From: Rhynchopus sp. YZ270_cl-10
Taxonomy: Eukaryota > Euglenozoa > Diplonemea > Diplonemida > Diplonemidae
NCBI GenBank assembly: GCA_964035575.1
Contig: OZ037910.1
Coordinates: 558,001 to 622,000, forward strand
Length of the DNA: 64,000 nt
Direction: 5' to 3'
The notes under the pieces were generated by a model. The model was not told where the DNA came from and did not search any database. It was given only the letters and a program-made list of their open reading frames with translations. This document shows, one piece after another, positions 33,946 through 45,320 of this stretch. Made by a program: the position numbers and the translations under genes. Numbering within the stretch: the first letter of the stretch is position 1; each line of letters starts with the position of its first letter.

Positions 33946-36900
33946 TTAATGCCCTTTTCTAGGTGATTCGTGCTCGGTGACGTGGAGTTTGTGTTCTTGG
34001 AGTGGGAGGACCAGCTCCATCCCTTCGAGGAGTTCTACTTCGTGGGGCTCACCAAGGAAGAGGTAGCGTACACGGAGGTATTTTTCCTCTGTGCTGTCTG
34101 GGTCGACATCGTAGAAGCCATCGTAACGGTGTTTGGGGCCTGCGTTCAAGAGAAGCTGCGATTCGTGCACTGCAGCCTGCAGGGCCACAGTCACCACTAA
34201 TACACGAGGCGGCAGGCCTGCCTTCTCCAACGCCTCGTCATCCTCCGGCGCAGCGTGCAAACACCCATACTTTGCGTTCTGAATGACCAAACCTCCTCCA
34301 CCCACACCAACCTCTTCATCTGCACGACGTTTGGCCTCATCCTTGAGCAGTTCTTGTTCGCTGTGGGGAGAAGTTTAAAAAAAGTAGGTAAAAAAAAGGG
34401 GGGGGGGGGGGGAAAGGGGTTGCATGATCAGGGTCCTCAAGGGAGTGAAAAATCAACAGAAAAAATTATTGCATCCCCAAAAAAAATTCCCAGGGAGGTA
34501 GAGGCTGTGGACCCTGTGTGTGGTGGGCTATTAAAAAAGTAAAAAAAAAAAAAAAAATGGCGAATAGAAGGTGTGGAGAGAACAAAGCCCTCTCGTGAAC
34601 AGTGTCCTTTGGGACAATCGACTGGTGGACCCCAACACATACAGTCCTACAATCCATTGTGGGTTGGCATCTGATATATTAAAAAAAGGGGGCTGACGGG
34701 AAACAAAATTGACATACCTCATGGCCCTTTTTCGCTGTTCCCAGAGGGAGGGTCCGATGGCCTTTCTGCGTTTCAGGAAGTCTGACTTGCGTGTCATCCG
34801 ATCCCATGGGCGTTTCACCAACTCCAGACCCGTCTGTTATTTTTTTTTTAATTTTTCATGTTGCTAAATTGTTGGATCAGTGAAGTTGCCTCAGTTGTGT
34901 TGCCACAGTTGTGCAATATCCACTTTCTTTTAAACCACGTATGGCAAATGATAATTTATTATGAGATCTCATAATAAATTATGAGATCTCATAGCGATTA
35001 TGCGCTATTATAATATATTATCATTTGCCATACGTGTTAAACACAAAAAAAACTTCCCTTGCTATTCAACTGGGTAGCTAAGAACATGACGGCACAATAT
35101 TGCCAGAGGGCAGCCGCACCGAATTCCGTATCCCCAGGTCCACTTTGGAGTTAGAGACAGCAACAAATGACCCTGAGTGGACCATGGCATGTGAAACGAA
35201 GGGTAAAACCAGGTACATACCTTAAAGACTAATAACGGTAGAAGCATGTACGAGGTCACAGTCGGCAGGTCTGACGCGGTCGTGATGAGAAGTGGAATGC
35301 GCAGGGAAAACTTGTTCCGCTGTAGAAGCACTTCAAACTCTGTCGTAGCCCTGTTTTGGTTTTTGTTGTGTCAACGGCTTTAAACAAAAATTGTGCTACC
35401 CAAACAAAAACTGCATCACATCAGAAATGGGAAAACAAAAATTTGAGGAAAAAAGATCGGGTTTTTGTGCGACTCAAAGCCGGGCGAAATAAAAAAAAAG
35501 GTGGAAAAGTGTGGAACGATCCCTCAGATGCTCAAAAATTCATGTCAAAGAGAAAAGTTGCCTGAAATTAATTCCTGGGATAAAATACATACTGATTGCT
35601 GTCAGCGTGCACAAAGGCGAGACCAGCATAGGCGTATGGTAGAGAGGTGGAGACACCGAAGCCTATCTGGTTCCGTGTTGACCTTTTTGAGGTGTGGAAC
35701 ATGGCCCGCCATGAGAGGCGTGCTGTGCCGCTGATGACGTCCTGCGAGAGCATGGTCGTGAGGCTGCCTATTGAGCTGAGTGCTTCTGCCTCGTCCTCGT
35801 CTTCGACTGTACCTGATGTCCCTTCTGCCACCTTGCGCGGCAGCACCAGCCTATGCACCACACCCTGCGTCAAAGAAAGAAACCCAATGTCCAACTGATA
35901 CGACGCGCTATTCCCTTCCTCATCCCACTTCCGGTACTCCCACTGCAGTTTGTTGTGCTCCCCTGGAGACATTGGTGCCATTGTGACTGCAGCGCTCAAA
36001 CGTGCTGCCTCCCCTACCTTCGAATCGACCTTAGCCTGCATCCGAGAAAACCCCATCCCCTTGCTGCTCCCCGCAGACGTCCCCACCTTATATTTTAAGG
36101 AACATTCTGTGTCCGGAGTCAGCTTCCGCAGCCACGACAACGCTGCTGTTGTCTTCGCAACCTTCATCGTCAACTTCGCACTAAACTCTTCTAAAGCGCC
36201 AGCCACGTAATCATAGGTAACATTCACCCACGCTGCCGGACCACCACAAGACAACGTAAAGAGTTTGTTCACCCCCCAAGGGAAGGAGAAACTATGGTTA
36301 AGGTAAACCTGCGTAGCGTGAGGTAGGGTAAGCTGTGGCCAAGCGAAGGCTAAGCCAAGCACGGAAGTCGCCGCTTTTCGGGCCCGAGAAGGGGGAGATT
36401 CTTGCAAAAGAGAAGTCTTTACTGGACTGCGCCGCACAACACCTTCCCCAACCAAGTAGAGCCAGTCATAGAACGACAGTGCGCTGGCCGGGGTGCTAAC
36501 GGGGGCAGCTTCTTCATCTTCCTCTGTTGTTTCAGCATTCTTCATTGCGGATTCTATGTGGAGCCGTGTCTTCTCATCTGGGATGATGACGTACGTCGGC
36601 TTGCCATTGATGTCAACCTTCGCAATCGTCATTTCGCCTGCAGAAACTGAGTTGACCTCTCCTTCTTCCCCTTCCCCTTCTTCTTCTTCCCCCTCCTCAT
36701 CCTCATGTTCATCTTCTTCTTCGTATTCTTCATACTCCTCTTCGTAATCTTCTTCTTCTTCAAAGGTGTATCCAAGCTTCAGAAGCGTCGAATGAATCTT
36801 CTCTGTCAAAGGTTGGAAGGTAGACAAACCATTAAACCTCACCATAGCCCCTCCGCTCGAATCAAGCTCACGGTGTAGGCGAAGGAGACGTTCCCTCCGT

Positions 36901-37406
36901 TGCAAAATATCGAGATCTTCAAGAAAATGTTTAGTCCCGTGGTCTGCAGAAACCAACTCCGCTCGGGCGACTCCCGCCATGCCTTGGTGGTGATACGCTT
37001 CGCGTGTGGAAGGGCTTGAGAGCACCTCCTTGGCAGCGTTGACACGCTGTTGCATTTGCTTCGCAAGGTTTTTGATGTCGTCACCAGCGCCGGAATGACG
37101 GTCTTCGTGGAGGAGAAGGCTTTTCGCACGGTGGCTCAGCTTTATCTCTTCTTCTGTAGCTCCAGGGGCAACACCCAGGCAGGTGTAAAAACCCTCCGGG
37201 TCATGATGGTTCAACGCCCTCCCCACCAAGGCAGCGATAGCCAGAGCCCCTGCCACACCTGCATTCAAGGTTTGTTCAGAGATGCTGACGGCCAGTAGTG
37301 CTGGCCGCAGGACCGCGTATGCAGTCTCACGGTCGCACCTCGACGGCAGCTCAATACCATGTTGTGCAGCAAGGATCGTCAGATCTCGCAGCTCATATTG
37401 GTCCAT
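33946..37406 (-). CDS. DNAJC11: DNAJC11-like mitochondrial J-domain protein
   Basis: DNAJC11 is a mitochondrial protein tied to the MICOS/SAM complexes and cristae shape. Exons, in order of translation, are 37406-35593, 35350-35221, 34833-34718 and 34360-33946. Phases match throughout, giving 824 residues (human 559). The J-domain helices lie at about 72-135, with the loop motif H-E-D at 100-102 instead of the usual HPD. A Glu/Asp-rich insert follows. The middle resembles the DNAJC11 beta-barrel-like region (FGVSTSLPYAYAGLAF). Exon 2 has a hydrophobic segment, and exon 4 is the DUF3395-type C-terminus (LVIQNAKYG, GFYDVD, LRVRYLFLGEPHEV). ATG 37406 was chosen because similarity begins there; the open frame extends upstream. 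Intron 2 holds a foldback MITE. Confidence 0.9.
34862..34922. repeat. Dispersed repeat shared with the BiP 3' region
   Basis: This contains GCTAAATTGTTGGA, GAAGTTGCCTC and GTGTTGCCACAGTTGTGC. It is similar to 10310-10375 next to the BiP stop codon and lies in DNAJC11 intron 2. Confidence 0.65.
34936..35036. mobile_element. 101-bp foldback MITE in DNAJC11 intron 2
   Basis: Perfect 20-bp terminal inverted repeats: CACGTATGGCAAATGATAAT at 34936-34955 and its complement at 35017-35036. The direct repeat TTAAAC flanks it at 34930-34935 and 35037-35042 and contains TTAA, the target used by piggyBac-type elements. The interior has two nested ATTATGAGATCTCATAAT palindromes. It is too short for any gene. 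Confidence 0.85.
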
Positions 37407-37772
37407 TGCTTCTTTTCCCTGTGGTAGAGCTGAGAAGGGGGAGGTGGAGAGAAGGAGGTGGAGGTGGAGGGGGGGAGGAAGAGGCACTTCACCAGGGGTG
37501 TCGCTAATTTTGGGGAAATTTTTGAAAAATCTGAAATCGGGGTGCAAATTTTTTTTTTTACGTGGGGATTTTTTTTCCATCACCAGGGGGCGAAAAAACA
37601 GTGTTTTGTGGCATTTCCGAGCCAATCCCAGGCTGTGGTGGGGGATATACGGAAAAATGGACAAACTTTTAGTGACTTAAATTTTCACAAAATATGAACC
37701 CATACTCTTAAACATGGGTCATTTTCAGGTCTGAAAACCCAAATTCAGATGAAATTGTGGTGTTTTTGACAC
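37407..37772. other. Left half of an interrupted dispersed repeat (R5)
   Basis: The part nearest the transposon (about 37640-37772) matches 39920-40072 (GGAAAAATGGAC, TCTGAAAAC, CAGATGAAATTGTGGTGTT). Together with 39641-39800 it forms one R5 repeat split by the 1.87-kb transposon. An intact R5 copy lies at about 39905-40240. The rest is DNAJC11 upstream DNA with no gene seen. Confidence 0.7.
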
Positions 37773-39640
37773 TACACCATGGACTTGTAATGACATTACG
37801 TGACGAGGGACGAGGGAAATTACGTGGGAAATTACGCGCGCAATGACGTCGTCACGACGCGGGCACCCCCTCGTAATGACGACGTCATGACGTGGGGTTT
37901 TCCTCGTCACGACGACGGCATTACGACGTCATGACGAGGGGTGCCCTCGTAATTACGAGGGGACCCCTCGTAATTACGAGGGGTGCTCCCGTGGTCATTG
38001 TCTGGCTATTGCCTCCCAGGGAAAGGGACTCTCGAATTTTTTTTTTTGCCCCTATAAAGGGCTAATTTCGACGATTTGAGGCCATTAAAAGCAAAATTTG
38101 ATGCTTTTGAGCATCTGTGGGGGTCTAAAACGCGTTTTTGCGGTTTTTTTTCCTCCTTCCCCCATATTTTTCTTTACCGACTACTTTGGCTCAGCATAAA
38201 AAAATTTTTAAATAAAGGTCGAGATTTAGGTAGTGGCCAAGTAAAAGAACACAATTTTTTAATGGACCATCTGGGGGTACACAAATACGCAGTTCTCCTC
38301 TCAAAAACCACGGATATTTTACGATATCCTGTGTCCATTATAATACCGTAATCGTAAGAATTCTGGGAGGGTAATATTTCTTGTTTTTTTCTGTTCCTTT
38401 TTCCACCACACCTCCAAAAACACCCTCACAGGATGACAGTATACAAAAACATGATAAACGATGAAAACCCGCAACTCTACGCCACAGGTTCTTTCTTCCT
38501 CTGGGAAACTCTTTGTCAGTCACTGCTATAGCCATTTAACCCAGGGAGCATAGCTAGTGCAAGAAATTCGACTTCGGGATCCGGAAAGTCTGTCCTCTGC
38601 TCTTGCGGAGGACTAGGCACAAGAAAATATTGCGTTCCCCCAGGAAACTAATTTTTGTCACAGTAATTTTTGCCCAGGGCATGCTCTTGAAGCATGGCGG
38701 CTTGGTGTGAGAAGGGGCAGTGTGCTGTTTTGTTCTAGATTTCAACGGTTGTTAGAACGAGTCAAGTGGATGCTTATCTAAACACTGACTTTAGTACAGA
38801 CCCGAGAGATCACACATGACTTTGAGGAAAGAACAAAGCAATGCATCTGTACCCGCACGCCAGGTTGTAGTTACTTCAGGATTTTCTTAAGTTTGCATGA
38901 AAGAGAAGGGGGCGAAACCTTTGTATACGTCTACGACGAAGGTAGTAGCCTAATGACAACCATGTGGTGGCTGTAATTCACATCCCTTAGAATTACCAGA
39001 ATTCAGCCTTTGTTGAAGTAATGTGCATACTTGTATGTGCGTGTCACGCTTCTCCACCCTTAAATGGGTGCACCGCTCGGTGAGCAGTGGTAACCCTTCT
39101 CGACTAGTGCAAACTTAAGAATTTTCTGCTGTAACTTACCAAAATCGATTTTCTCACCCCAAACACCCGCAACACCCCACCTGCTACTTCGGTAGCCTGT
39201 GTTGTTGGGAGTTGGTTCTCATGTTGATCCCCAGTGTCTTGCACTGCTTCTTCTGAGCCCAACGCTGTTTGGCCTGTCGACGTAATAAATACGAAGACAG
39301 GGCGGCGGTGCCAACAATTTTCCGATGATGTAACGTTTTATCTGATTGATTTATCGTTTGATATACCTTGTGTGTGCTACTTCATGCACACCCAAGCAAG
39401 GTATATTGAAAGGTACTTTCAAGCGATACTTCGTTATGTCATTGGGGGTACCTGGGTACCTGGGTACCTGGGTGCCCACGTCATGACGACGTCATGACGA
39501 GGTAATTACGAGGGGGTGCCCTCGTAATTACCTCGTCATGACGAGGGCACCCCCTCGTAATTACGAGGGGGTGCCCTCGTCAAGGCACTCGTAATTACCT
39601 CGTCATGACGCGCGTAATGTCATTACGAGTCCATGGTGTA
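37773..39640. mobile_element. 1.87-kb TIR transposon with palindromic subterminal repeats
   Basis: The ends are TACACCATGGACT at 37773 and its complement ending at 39640; the match extends through GTAATGACATTACG with one change. Several hundred bp inside each end are packed with CGTCATGACG, CGTAATTACGAGGGG and GGGTGCCCTCGT palindromes. The interior has an 0.8-kb core shared with another element (38515-39303), a short GGTACCTGG array (39449-39479) and no transposase frame. The neighbouring uninterrupted R5 repeat at about 40060-40085 acts as a related empty site. The exact target duplication (TA or AC) is ambiguous. Confidence 0.75.
38515..39303. repeat. Core segment shared by two transposons, copy 1
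   Basis: It starts GTCAGTCACTGCTATAGCC and ends near ACGAAGACAGGG. It matches 48483-49204 in patches of strong identity (for example GGAGCATAGCTAGTGCAAGA) separated by diverged sequence. There is no open frame of note. It is followed in both elements by GGTACCTGGGTACC repeats. Confidence 0.75.
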
Positions 39641-41541
39641 CTGAGAACAGTAGGTAGCGCCGCAGGCGCACGGTACCCAACTTTTGTCTTTTTCTTTTTC
39701 CCTTTTCTCTGCGTTCTTTTGATTGTGCGAGCCGATTGCTCTCCACGGTGGGGTCACATGTGTGCGCTAAAATGCGCTAAAGTACCCTTACTATGAAGTA
39801 TGAGATTCTCTGGTTTTAGCAAGGAAACCCTTGCAAGCATGTTCCCAGATCACGAAAAAAGGGGAGGCGTTTTTGGGCGTTTTTGTTGGCATCGTCCGAT
39901 GCGGTGCAATTGCAGAAAGTGATGGGGTTTTGGAAAAATGGACGAGTTTTCGGTATTTAAGTTTTCACCATTTTTTTATTCCTGTGCACTTTTCGAGACT
40001 GCCGATTCTCGTAAAGAAGGGTCATGTTCAAGTCTGAAAACACAGCTTCAGATGAAATTGTGGTGTTCTTGACTGAGAACGGTAGCGCCGCAGGCGCACG
40101 GTACCCAGCTTTTGTCTTTTTGTCCTTTCCTTTTTCTCTGCGTTCTTTTGATTGCGCGAGCCGATTGCTCTCCACGGTGGGGTCACATGTGTGCGCAAAA
40201 ACACGCTATGGTACCTTTACTAAGGAAACCCTGGTTTGCAAAAAAAAAAAGGGTAAGGCAGGGTAAGGTAAATCTGGAAATCCCACCCAAAAAAAAAAAA
40301 TCTTCGCGGGGTGAGGGCGGCACCTGGGGATTTTCCCTGACCCCCAAAAACCTCGTTTTTGGAACGTTCTGACACAACCGAGTTCACGGTGGCCTCTCAC
40401 TTAAAAAAAGAACAAGTTGTTAACACATTAAACCCACCCTGTATTAGGTGCAAATTTTTTTTTTCCTACACAGATTTTACTAGGGGTGCAATTTTTTTTT
40501 TTGGTTTTGAAAAAGTCGGGACCCTGGACCCGAATTAGCGACACCCCTGCACTTCACCCAAGAAAAAAAAAAGGGGGGTGGGGCGGCAGTCTGCAGACTA
40601 AGGATTGGGGGGTCGGGTAAGTAAGTAATTAAATGGCTAGTCTGCACGGGGTTTCGTAACAAACAATACATGGTGTGGCTGAAGGGGTCTGACTCGCACT
40701 TTTCCGCACTTTCTCGCACTTTTTCCGCACCTATTCGCACTTTTTCCGCACTTTTTCAGCACTTTTTCCGCACTTGTTCGCACTTTTAGCATGTAGGCTT
40801 GCTGACTGTCTTTGCCAAATACACAGGCACACAGGTACACAGGTACAGGTAGGTACCCACAGAATACTGTGTACTGTAGGTACTGTGTACCTGTGTACCT
40901 ACACAGGTACACAGACACAGTCAGCAAGCCAACATGGTAAAAGTGCAAATAAGTGCGGAAAAAGTGCGAAAACAGTACCTACAGTACACAGTGTTCAACT
41001 TTTACAAGGTGGGGAAAAAAATTTTGGGGGCTGATTCGCACTTTTTCCGCACTTTTCCGCCTTTATGCTCCCCCCCTTTCAGCCACACCAAACACTTACG
41101 CATACTTACGTACACTTACGCACAACCGAGCACAGCTGACCAAAACTGAGCACAATTACGCCACAATTGCACCACAATTACAGCGGCCCAAAACGGTACA
41201 AAAAAAGTTACTTGTGTCTCTTCGTGTTGATAAGTATCGTGTTGCGTTGAAGCATCCACACCATTATAAAACACCGTGTTGTTCGACTCTACTCAACTCG
41301 TCTCTTCCCTTTGATTGTTGTGAACATGTCTTGCAGAATTCTGTGAAGTTCGTGGACTGGTGCGGAGCACAGACATGGGATGGGAGGGGCTGTCTATAGG
41401 AGAGGGGTTGGGTTGCTAGGGGGTAAAAAGAACTGGTGAGGGATACTTATCCCCTTCATCGCGACAGAAACTTTCCTTGTATATTGCACATCTCCAAAAA
41501 ATTAAATATATTCACAATGCCCACCCCACACAAATCATCAA
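39641..41541. other. Repeat-rich intergenic region
   Basis: It contains the right half of the split R5 repeat (39641-39800), an intact R5 copy (about 39905-40240) and two lone B-type palindromes (39657, 40085). It also contains a foldback region of TTCGCACTTTTTCCGCAC repeats around a stem (40796-40809 with 40917-40930) and a 60-bp repeat (41207-41267) shared with Vps34 intron 3. No gene was seen. Confidence 0.6.
40660..40990. repeat. Foldback of CGCACTTTTTC repeats
   Basis: About nine CGCACTTTTTCC-type repeats on the left and their complements (AAAAGTGCGGAAAAAGTGCG) on the right flank a perfect 14-bp stem, GGCTTGCTGACTGT with ACAGTCAGCAAGCC. GGTACACAGGTAC-type repeats fill the loop. Confidence 0.75.
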
Positions 41542-43002
41542 TCAAGCAGACTTGGCCTTGGCGTTCATCCCGAACTTCTCCTTCACTGCTTCGATCTCCT
41601 CTTTCGCTTTTCCGTACTTTGGCCCCGTCACGCCATGCAGGTAAAGCGCGTGAGAGTAGTGGTGGATCCTCACGTTATCCGCATGCACTTTGCGGAGCAG
41701 TGTCGATTCTGAGTCGCGGTTCATCAAACTCTTCACTATGGCTTTCTTGCTGCGGCCCCACGGATAGTAACCCTCTGTCCCAGTCTGAGCAATTTCTGTC
41801 AACAACGCGAGTTCTGCTTCTCCGCTCACTTGATCCACAGAGGCATTAAACCGCTTGTCGATCCCTGTGCAATACATGTGTCTCATAATTGACAAACTAC
41901 CCACCCCAACAACAACATACCCGCCTTCAGCTTCGTCAAAACCTCCTCCCTTGTGCCAGGGGTGGCAGACTCAACTGCGATGAGATGTGTGGTCAATAAT
42001 CAGGTGGTGTACAAAAAGGCAACAAAGACTGTGCATACTCTGTTTCTTCACCGCTTCTTCGTGAACGAGGGCCATCAGGGTCTTCGTGTGTCCGCCCATC
42101 CAGTCGTGACAGTACTGGAGATACGGCTCAACAAGATTCTCGGGATCCTTCACTGGTATCAACTGCTTCCCAATAGCCTGGAATTCCGTCTCTGTCATTG
42201 CAGCCACTTCAAAACGGTCGAACTCGTGCGTGCGGACTTCCCTGAGCGTGTCCGAGATTCCTGTTTTGGAGAACTCCAGAATGGTCTTGCAACACTTGTG
42301 CTGAGTTGAAAGGTTGCTTGCCATTCCACCAACAGACTCAGCAATGGCCACCATCGCCTCATAACTGAGCTTTCTCTTCTTGCTGTCCAGAGTGATGTAG
42401 ATGATCAGCGGGTGTACATCCTTCCCCTTTGCCTTCTCTGCCTCCTTTGCCTTCATCCTGACCTGGTTCGCGTGTTTGATGAATTTGGTGAAGGAGCTCT
42501 CAGCTTCGGGGTGTTTGTAACACTTCTCCTTGAATTCGTCGAGCACAGACGCTTCAATCATATCCCTCACACCCACACCGCCGTCTTCATGCGCCTTTTG
42601 CAGCACCCCTGAATCGATTGTCACGAAGAGCACACCTTCCTTATACTCATTTGTGAGCAGATTCTGCATCATTGTGGTTTTGCCTGAGCCGCTCTCACCC
42701 ATCAACACGAAGAATCCATTACCGTTGTGGATGTGTTCGTGCAAGTCGTCCTTCAGTTCATCATGTTGCTGTCTCTTGAAGTATTTCATGCCTTTCGGCA
42801 TTTCGGGGTTGTACGGTGCCGCGACAACCGTCTCAAGCATCTTGTCGAGGTGTGCTTGGGAATGCTCCGTCTTATTGGGACCATAGTAATAATGATACAC
42901 ACCCAGAAGTAATGATGACACACTTCCGCCAGTTAATACTGTACTTGCGTGACGCTTGGCCTTAACTCTGAGTACCCTCCACGTTCTGTGGGATTTCGAC
43001 AT
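41542..43002 (-). CDS. P-loop ATPase of unknown function, paralogue A
   Basis: Exons, in order of translation, are 43002-42039, 41974-41921 and 41864-41542. Donors GTATGC and GTATGT and CAG acceptors keep the frame, giving 446 residues. A basic N-terminus is followed by a hydrophobic stretch (about 22-40), then PYNPEMPKGMKYFKRQQHDE, Walker A GESGSGKTT (102-110), a Walker B-like LIIYITLD, and a small C-terminal helical region from the last exon (ENVRIH-type in the paralogue, DNVRIHHYSHALYLHGV here). The layout suggests a membrane-anchored AAA/STAND-type ATPase; I cannot name the family. It lies next to a virus-like element, as does its paralogue, so it may be element cargo. The introns fit the host's consensus. 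Confidence 0.8.
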
Positions 43003-43089
43003 TGTGTTGTGTTCCTGTTGGTGTAATGAGATAGGTGCGTGGTGGTGGAGAGGTGGCAAAGATAAGGGTAGGGGTATGGGTGTTCTTAT

Positions 43090-44367
43090 TCTATTTGTGA
43101 TGAAGTAGTGTCGGCATCGACCTAACGTTTGACCACCACATTAGGGTTGCCAACACATTTGCTTCTACAACACATCACAGTCACTATCTTGCTCCCCACA
43201 CTTCCACTGGAACTGACGTCTCGGGCTTAGGTTGATCTCATAAACATTTCAAGTGCAATACGCGTTTTCGGATGTCACGAGTCTTACTGTTTCCCCTTCC
43301 CCCCTTTTGTGTCTCAGCACCGTACTTCTTCGATATACGGGTTTTGGAGGGGTTTTTGGGGGTTTCAAAAATAAAGAGAAAGGATGGATACGATGAACAA
43401 AGAGCAGGACGACTTGTCTCAGCACCTGAAGCCCCTGGAGGAACCTTCGGTTCTGAGTCTCTTGTTTTGTCGGACATCTTTTCTCTTATCATCCTGGAAA
43501 TACAATCTCATCAAAGTTCCTTCGATACTTTAGTTCAGGAACAATAGGCTGGTTATCGATCATGACGAAGTTGTACCGGGGTAGACCTTCAAACATACTG
43601 TTGAACTCATCAGGCTCAAGGTCGCTGCATGAAGTCGCTATCATCCGTCTCTCCTTCTTGTTGAGGTTGAACAGGAGGAAGCAGCTACAGTTCTGTCGTA
43701 TCGCCTTTGGGGTGTCATAGAAGCTCTGACTCAAGTAGACTGGTGAGATGTTGCGATGCCGTCCACGTACATACAGGTCAATGAACTCTCTCTGGTTCTT
43801 CTCCATCACAATGTCGTCCAACAACACAAGGTTCTTCTGGTTGGGGTCAAGGTCCTCCACATCGAACTCATCAACACTGTCGAAGAACTCTGCTGTAGGC
43901 TTCAAGGCTTCTAAGGTCTCGTCGATCTTCTCCTCACTCACCTTCTTCTTCTTCAACTCCCGTTCCAGCTCACTTCGTATCTTCTCGTCAATGTCTGCAA
44001 AGTGTTCCATCATAACCTGGTAGATCTTTTGGTGCAGTGTTGTGCTGATAACGAAAACCCTGTCAAACGGTAACTTCAACTCCTTGTTCATCAGCATATT
44101 CCCCATCACTGTGCTCTTCCCACACCCAGAAGATCCGACAGACAACATCCTGAATGGCCACGACGGAAGAAGCTTTGAATGTTCATCATCCTCAGGTGAC
44201 TCATTCCTCGTAACGTAATTGCGTATCATTTTTTCAATAACAAAAATGCAACTGAACAATACATCAAGTCTCGAGAAGCTTCTACGCGATATTGGCAGAC
44301 TGAAGGACTCCATAGCACAACAACGATCTGATATTCTCAACGAACAAGAAACCCTGAATCAGAATGG
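43090..44367. mobile_element. Polinton/adintovirus-like element, copy 1 (fragment, fossil)
   Basis: Parts seen are a packaging ATPase, a short reading frame overlapping its end, and the first part of an opposite-strand gene that begins MQLNNTSSLEKLL. The right side is cut by a 14-bp satellite array. No polymerase, integrase or terminal repeat was found. The element is a fragment and broken. It is close in sequence to copy 2, so the duplication looks recent although the element itself is degraded. Confidence 0.65.
43489..44229 (-). CDS. Packaging ATPase (A32/FtsK-HerA type) of virus-like element 1
   Basis: A 246-residue frame starts at MIRNYVTRNE. Walker A is GSSGCGKST and Walker B is LVLLDDIV, followed by GRHRNISPVYLSQSF and IRQNCSCFLLFN, the order seen in the genome-packaging ATPases of Polintons, adintoviruses and other double-jelly-roll viruses. 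In such viruses it pumps DNA into the capsid. The start was chosen because copy 2 shares it. The frame overlaps the next short one by a few bases. It belongs to a fossil element. Confidence 0.8.
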   Translation of the reverse strand: MIRNYVTRNESPEDDEHSKLLPSWPFRMLSVGSSGCGKSTVMGNMLMNKELKLPFDRVFVISTTLHQKIYQVMMEHFADIDEKIRSELERELKKKKVSEEKIDETLEALKPTAEFFDSVDEFDVEDLDPNQKNLVLLDDIVMEKNQREFIDLYVRGRHRNISPVYLSQSFYDTPKAIRQNCSCFLLFNLNKKERRMIATSCSDLEPDEFNSMFEGLPRYNFVMIDNQPIVPELKYRRNFDEIVFPG

Positions 44368-45054
44368 TTGAAACAGACGCGTTGAAACAGACGCGTTGAA
44401 ACAGACGCGATGAAACAGACGCGTTGAAACAGACGCGATGAAACAGATGCGTTGAAACAGACGCGTTGAAACAGACACGCTGAAACAGACGCGATGAAAC
44501 AGACGCGTCGAAACAGACGCGTTGAAACAGACGCGATGAAACAGACGCGTTGAAACAGACGCGATGAAACAGATGCGTTGAAACAGACGCGTTGAAACAG
44601 ACACGCTGAAACAGACGCGATGAAACAGACGCGTTGAAACAGACACGCTGAAACAGACTCGATGAAACAGACGCGTTGAAACAGACGCGATGAAACAGAC
44701 GCGATGAAACAGACGCGTTGAAACAGACACGTTGAAACAGACGCGTTGAAACAGACGCGATGAAACAGACGCGATGAAACAGACGCGATGAAACAGACGC
44801 GTTGAAACAGACGCGATGAAACAGACTAGTTGAAACAGACGCGTTGAAACAGACGCGTTGAAACAGACACGCTGAAACAGACGCGTTGAAACAGACACGC
44901 TGAAACAGACGCGTTGAAACAGACGCGTTGAAACAGACTCGATGAAACAGACACGTTGAAACAGATGCGTTGAAACAGACGCGATGAAACAGATGCGTTG
45001 AAACAGACGCGTTGAAACAGACACGCTGAAACAGACACGCTGAAACAGACGCGT
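44368..45054. repeat. 14-bp minisatellite, array 1
   Basis: About 49 tandem copies of a unit TTGAAACAGACGCG, with variants ATGAAACAGACGCG, CTGAAACAGACACG and ATGCG or CTCG endings. The unit starting ATGAAAC is common here and was not noticed in the large array at 55395-64000, which otherwise has the same unit. It abuts virus-like element 1. Confidence 0.97.
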
Positions 45055-45320
45055 TAGTAATAGGAGAAATCGAGAGATGGGCGCAGGAATTAAAACCGTA
45101 GTAGCGCAGTAGAATTTTACCAGGGCAAATGAAAGTAAAAAATATAATCACAAAACATATTCACTATTCCTACCCACACCCGGATGAGCCTGCGTTGTTG
45201 GGACAGTTGACAACACCCTGTTTTTTCTTTTTTTTCCATACCCTTCCCGCACCTCCTCCAGACACAAATAAACAAAACAAAAAAAAAAGAACCATAAAAG
45301 TACTTCACCCCACACCCAAA

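Noticed and set aside
44368-45054. CRISPR array
   Set aside because: Units are contiguous 14-mers with no spacers, and the genome is eukaryotic.
44282-45151. 289- and 221-residue repeat frames over the first 14-bp array
   Set aside because: Same satellite artefact as the large array.
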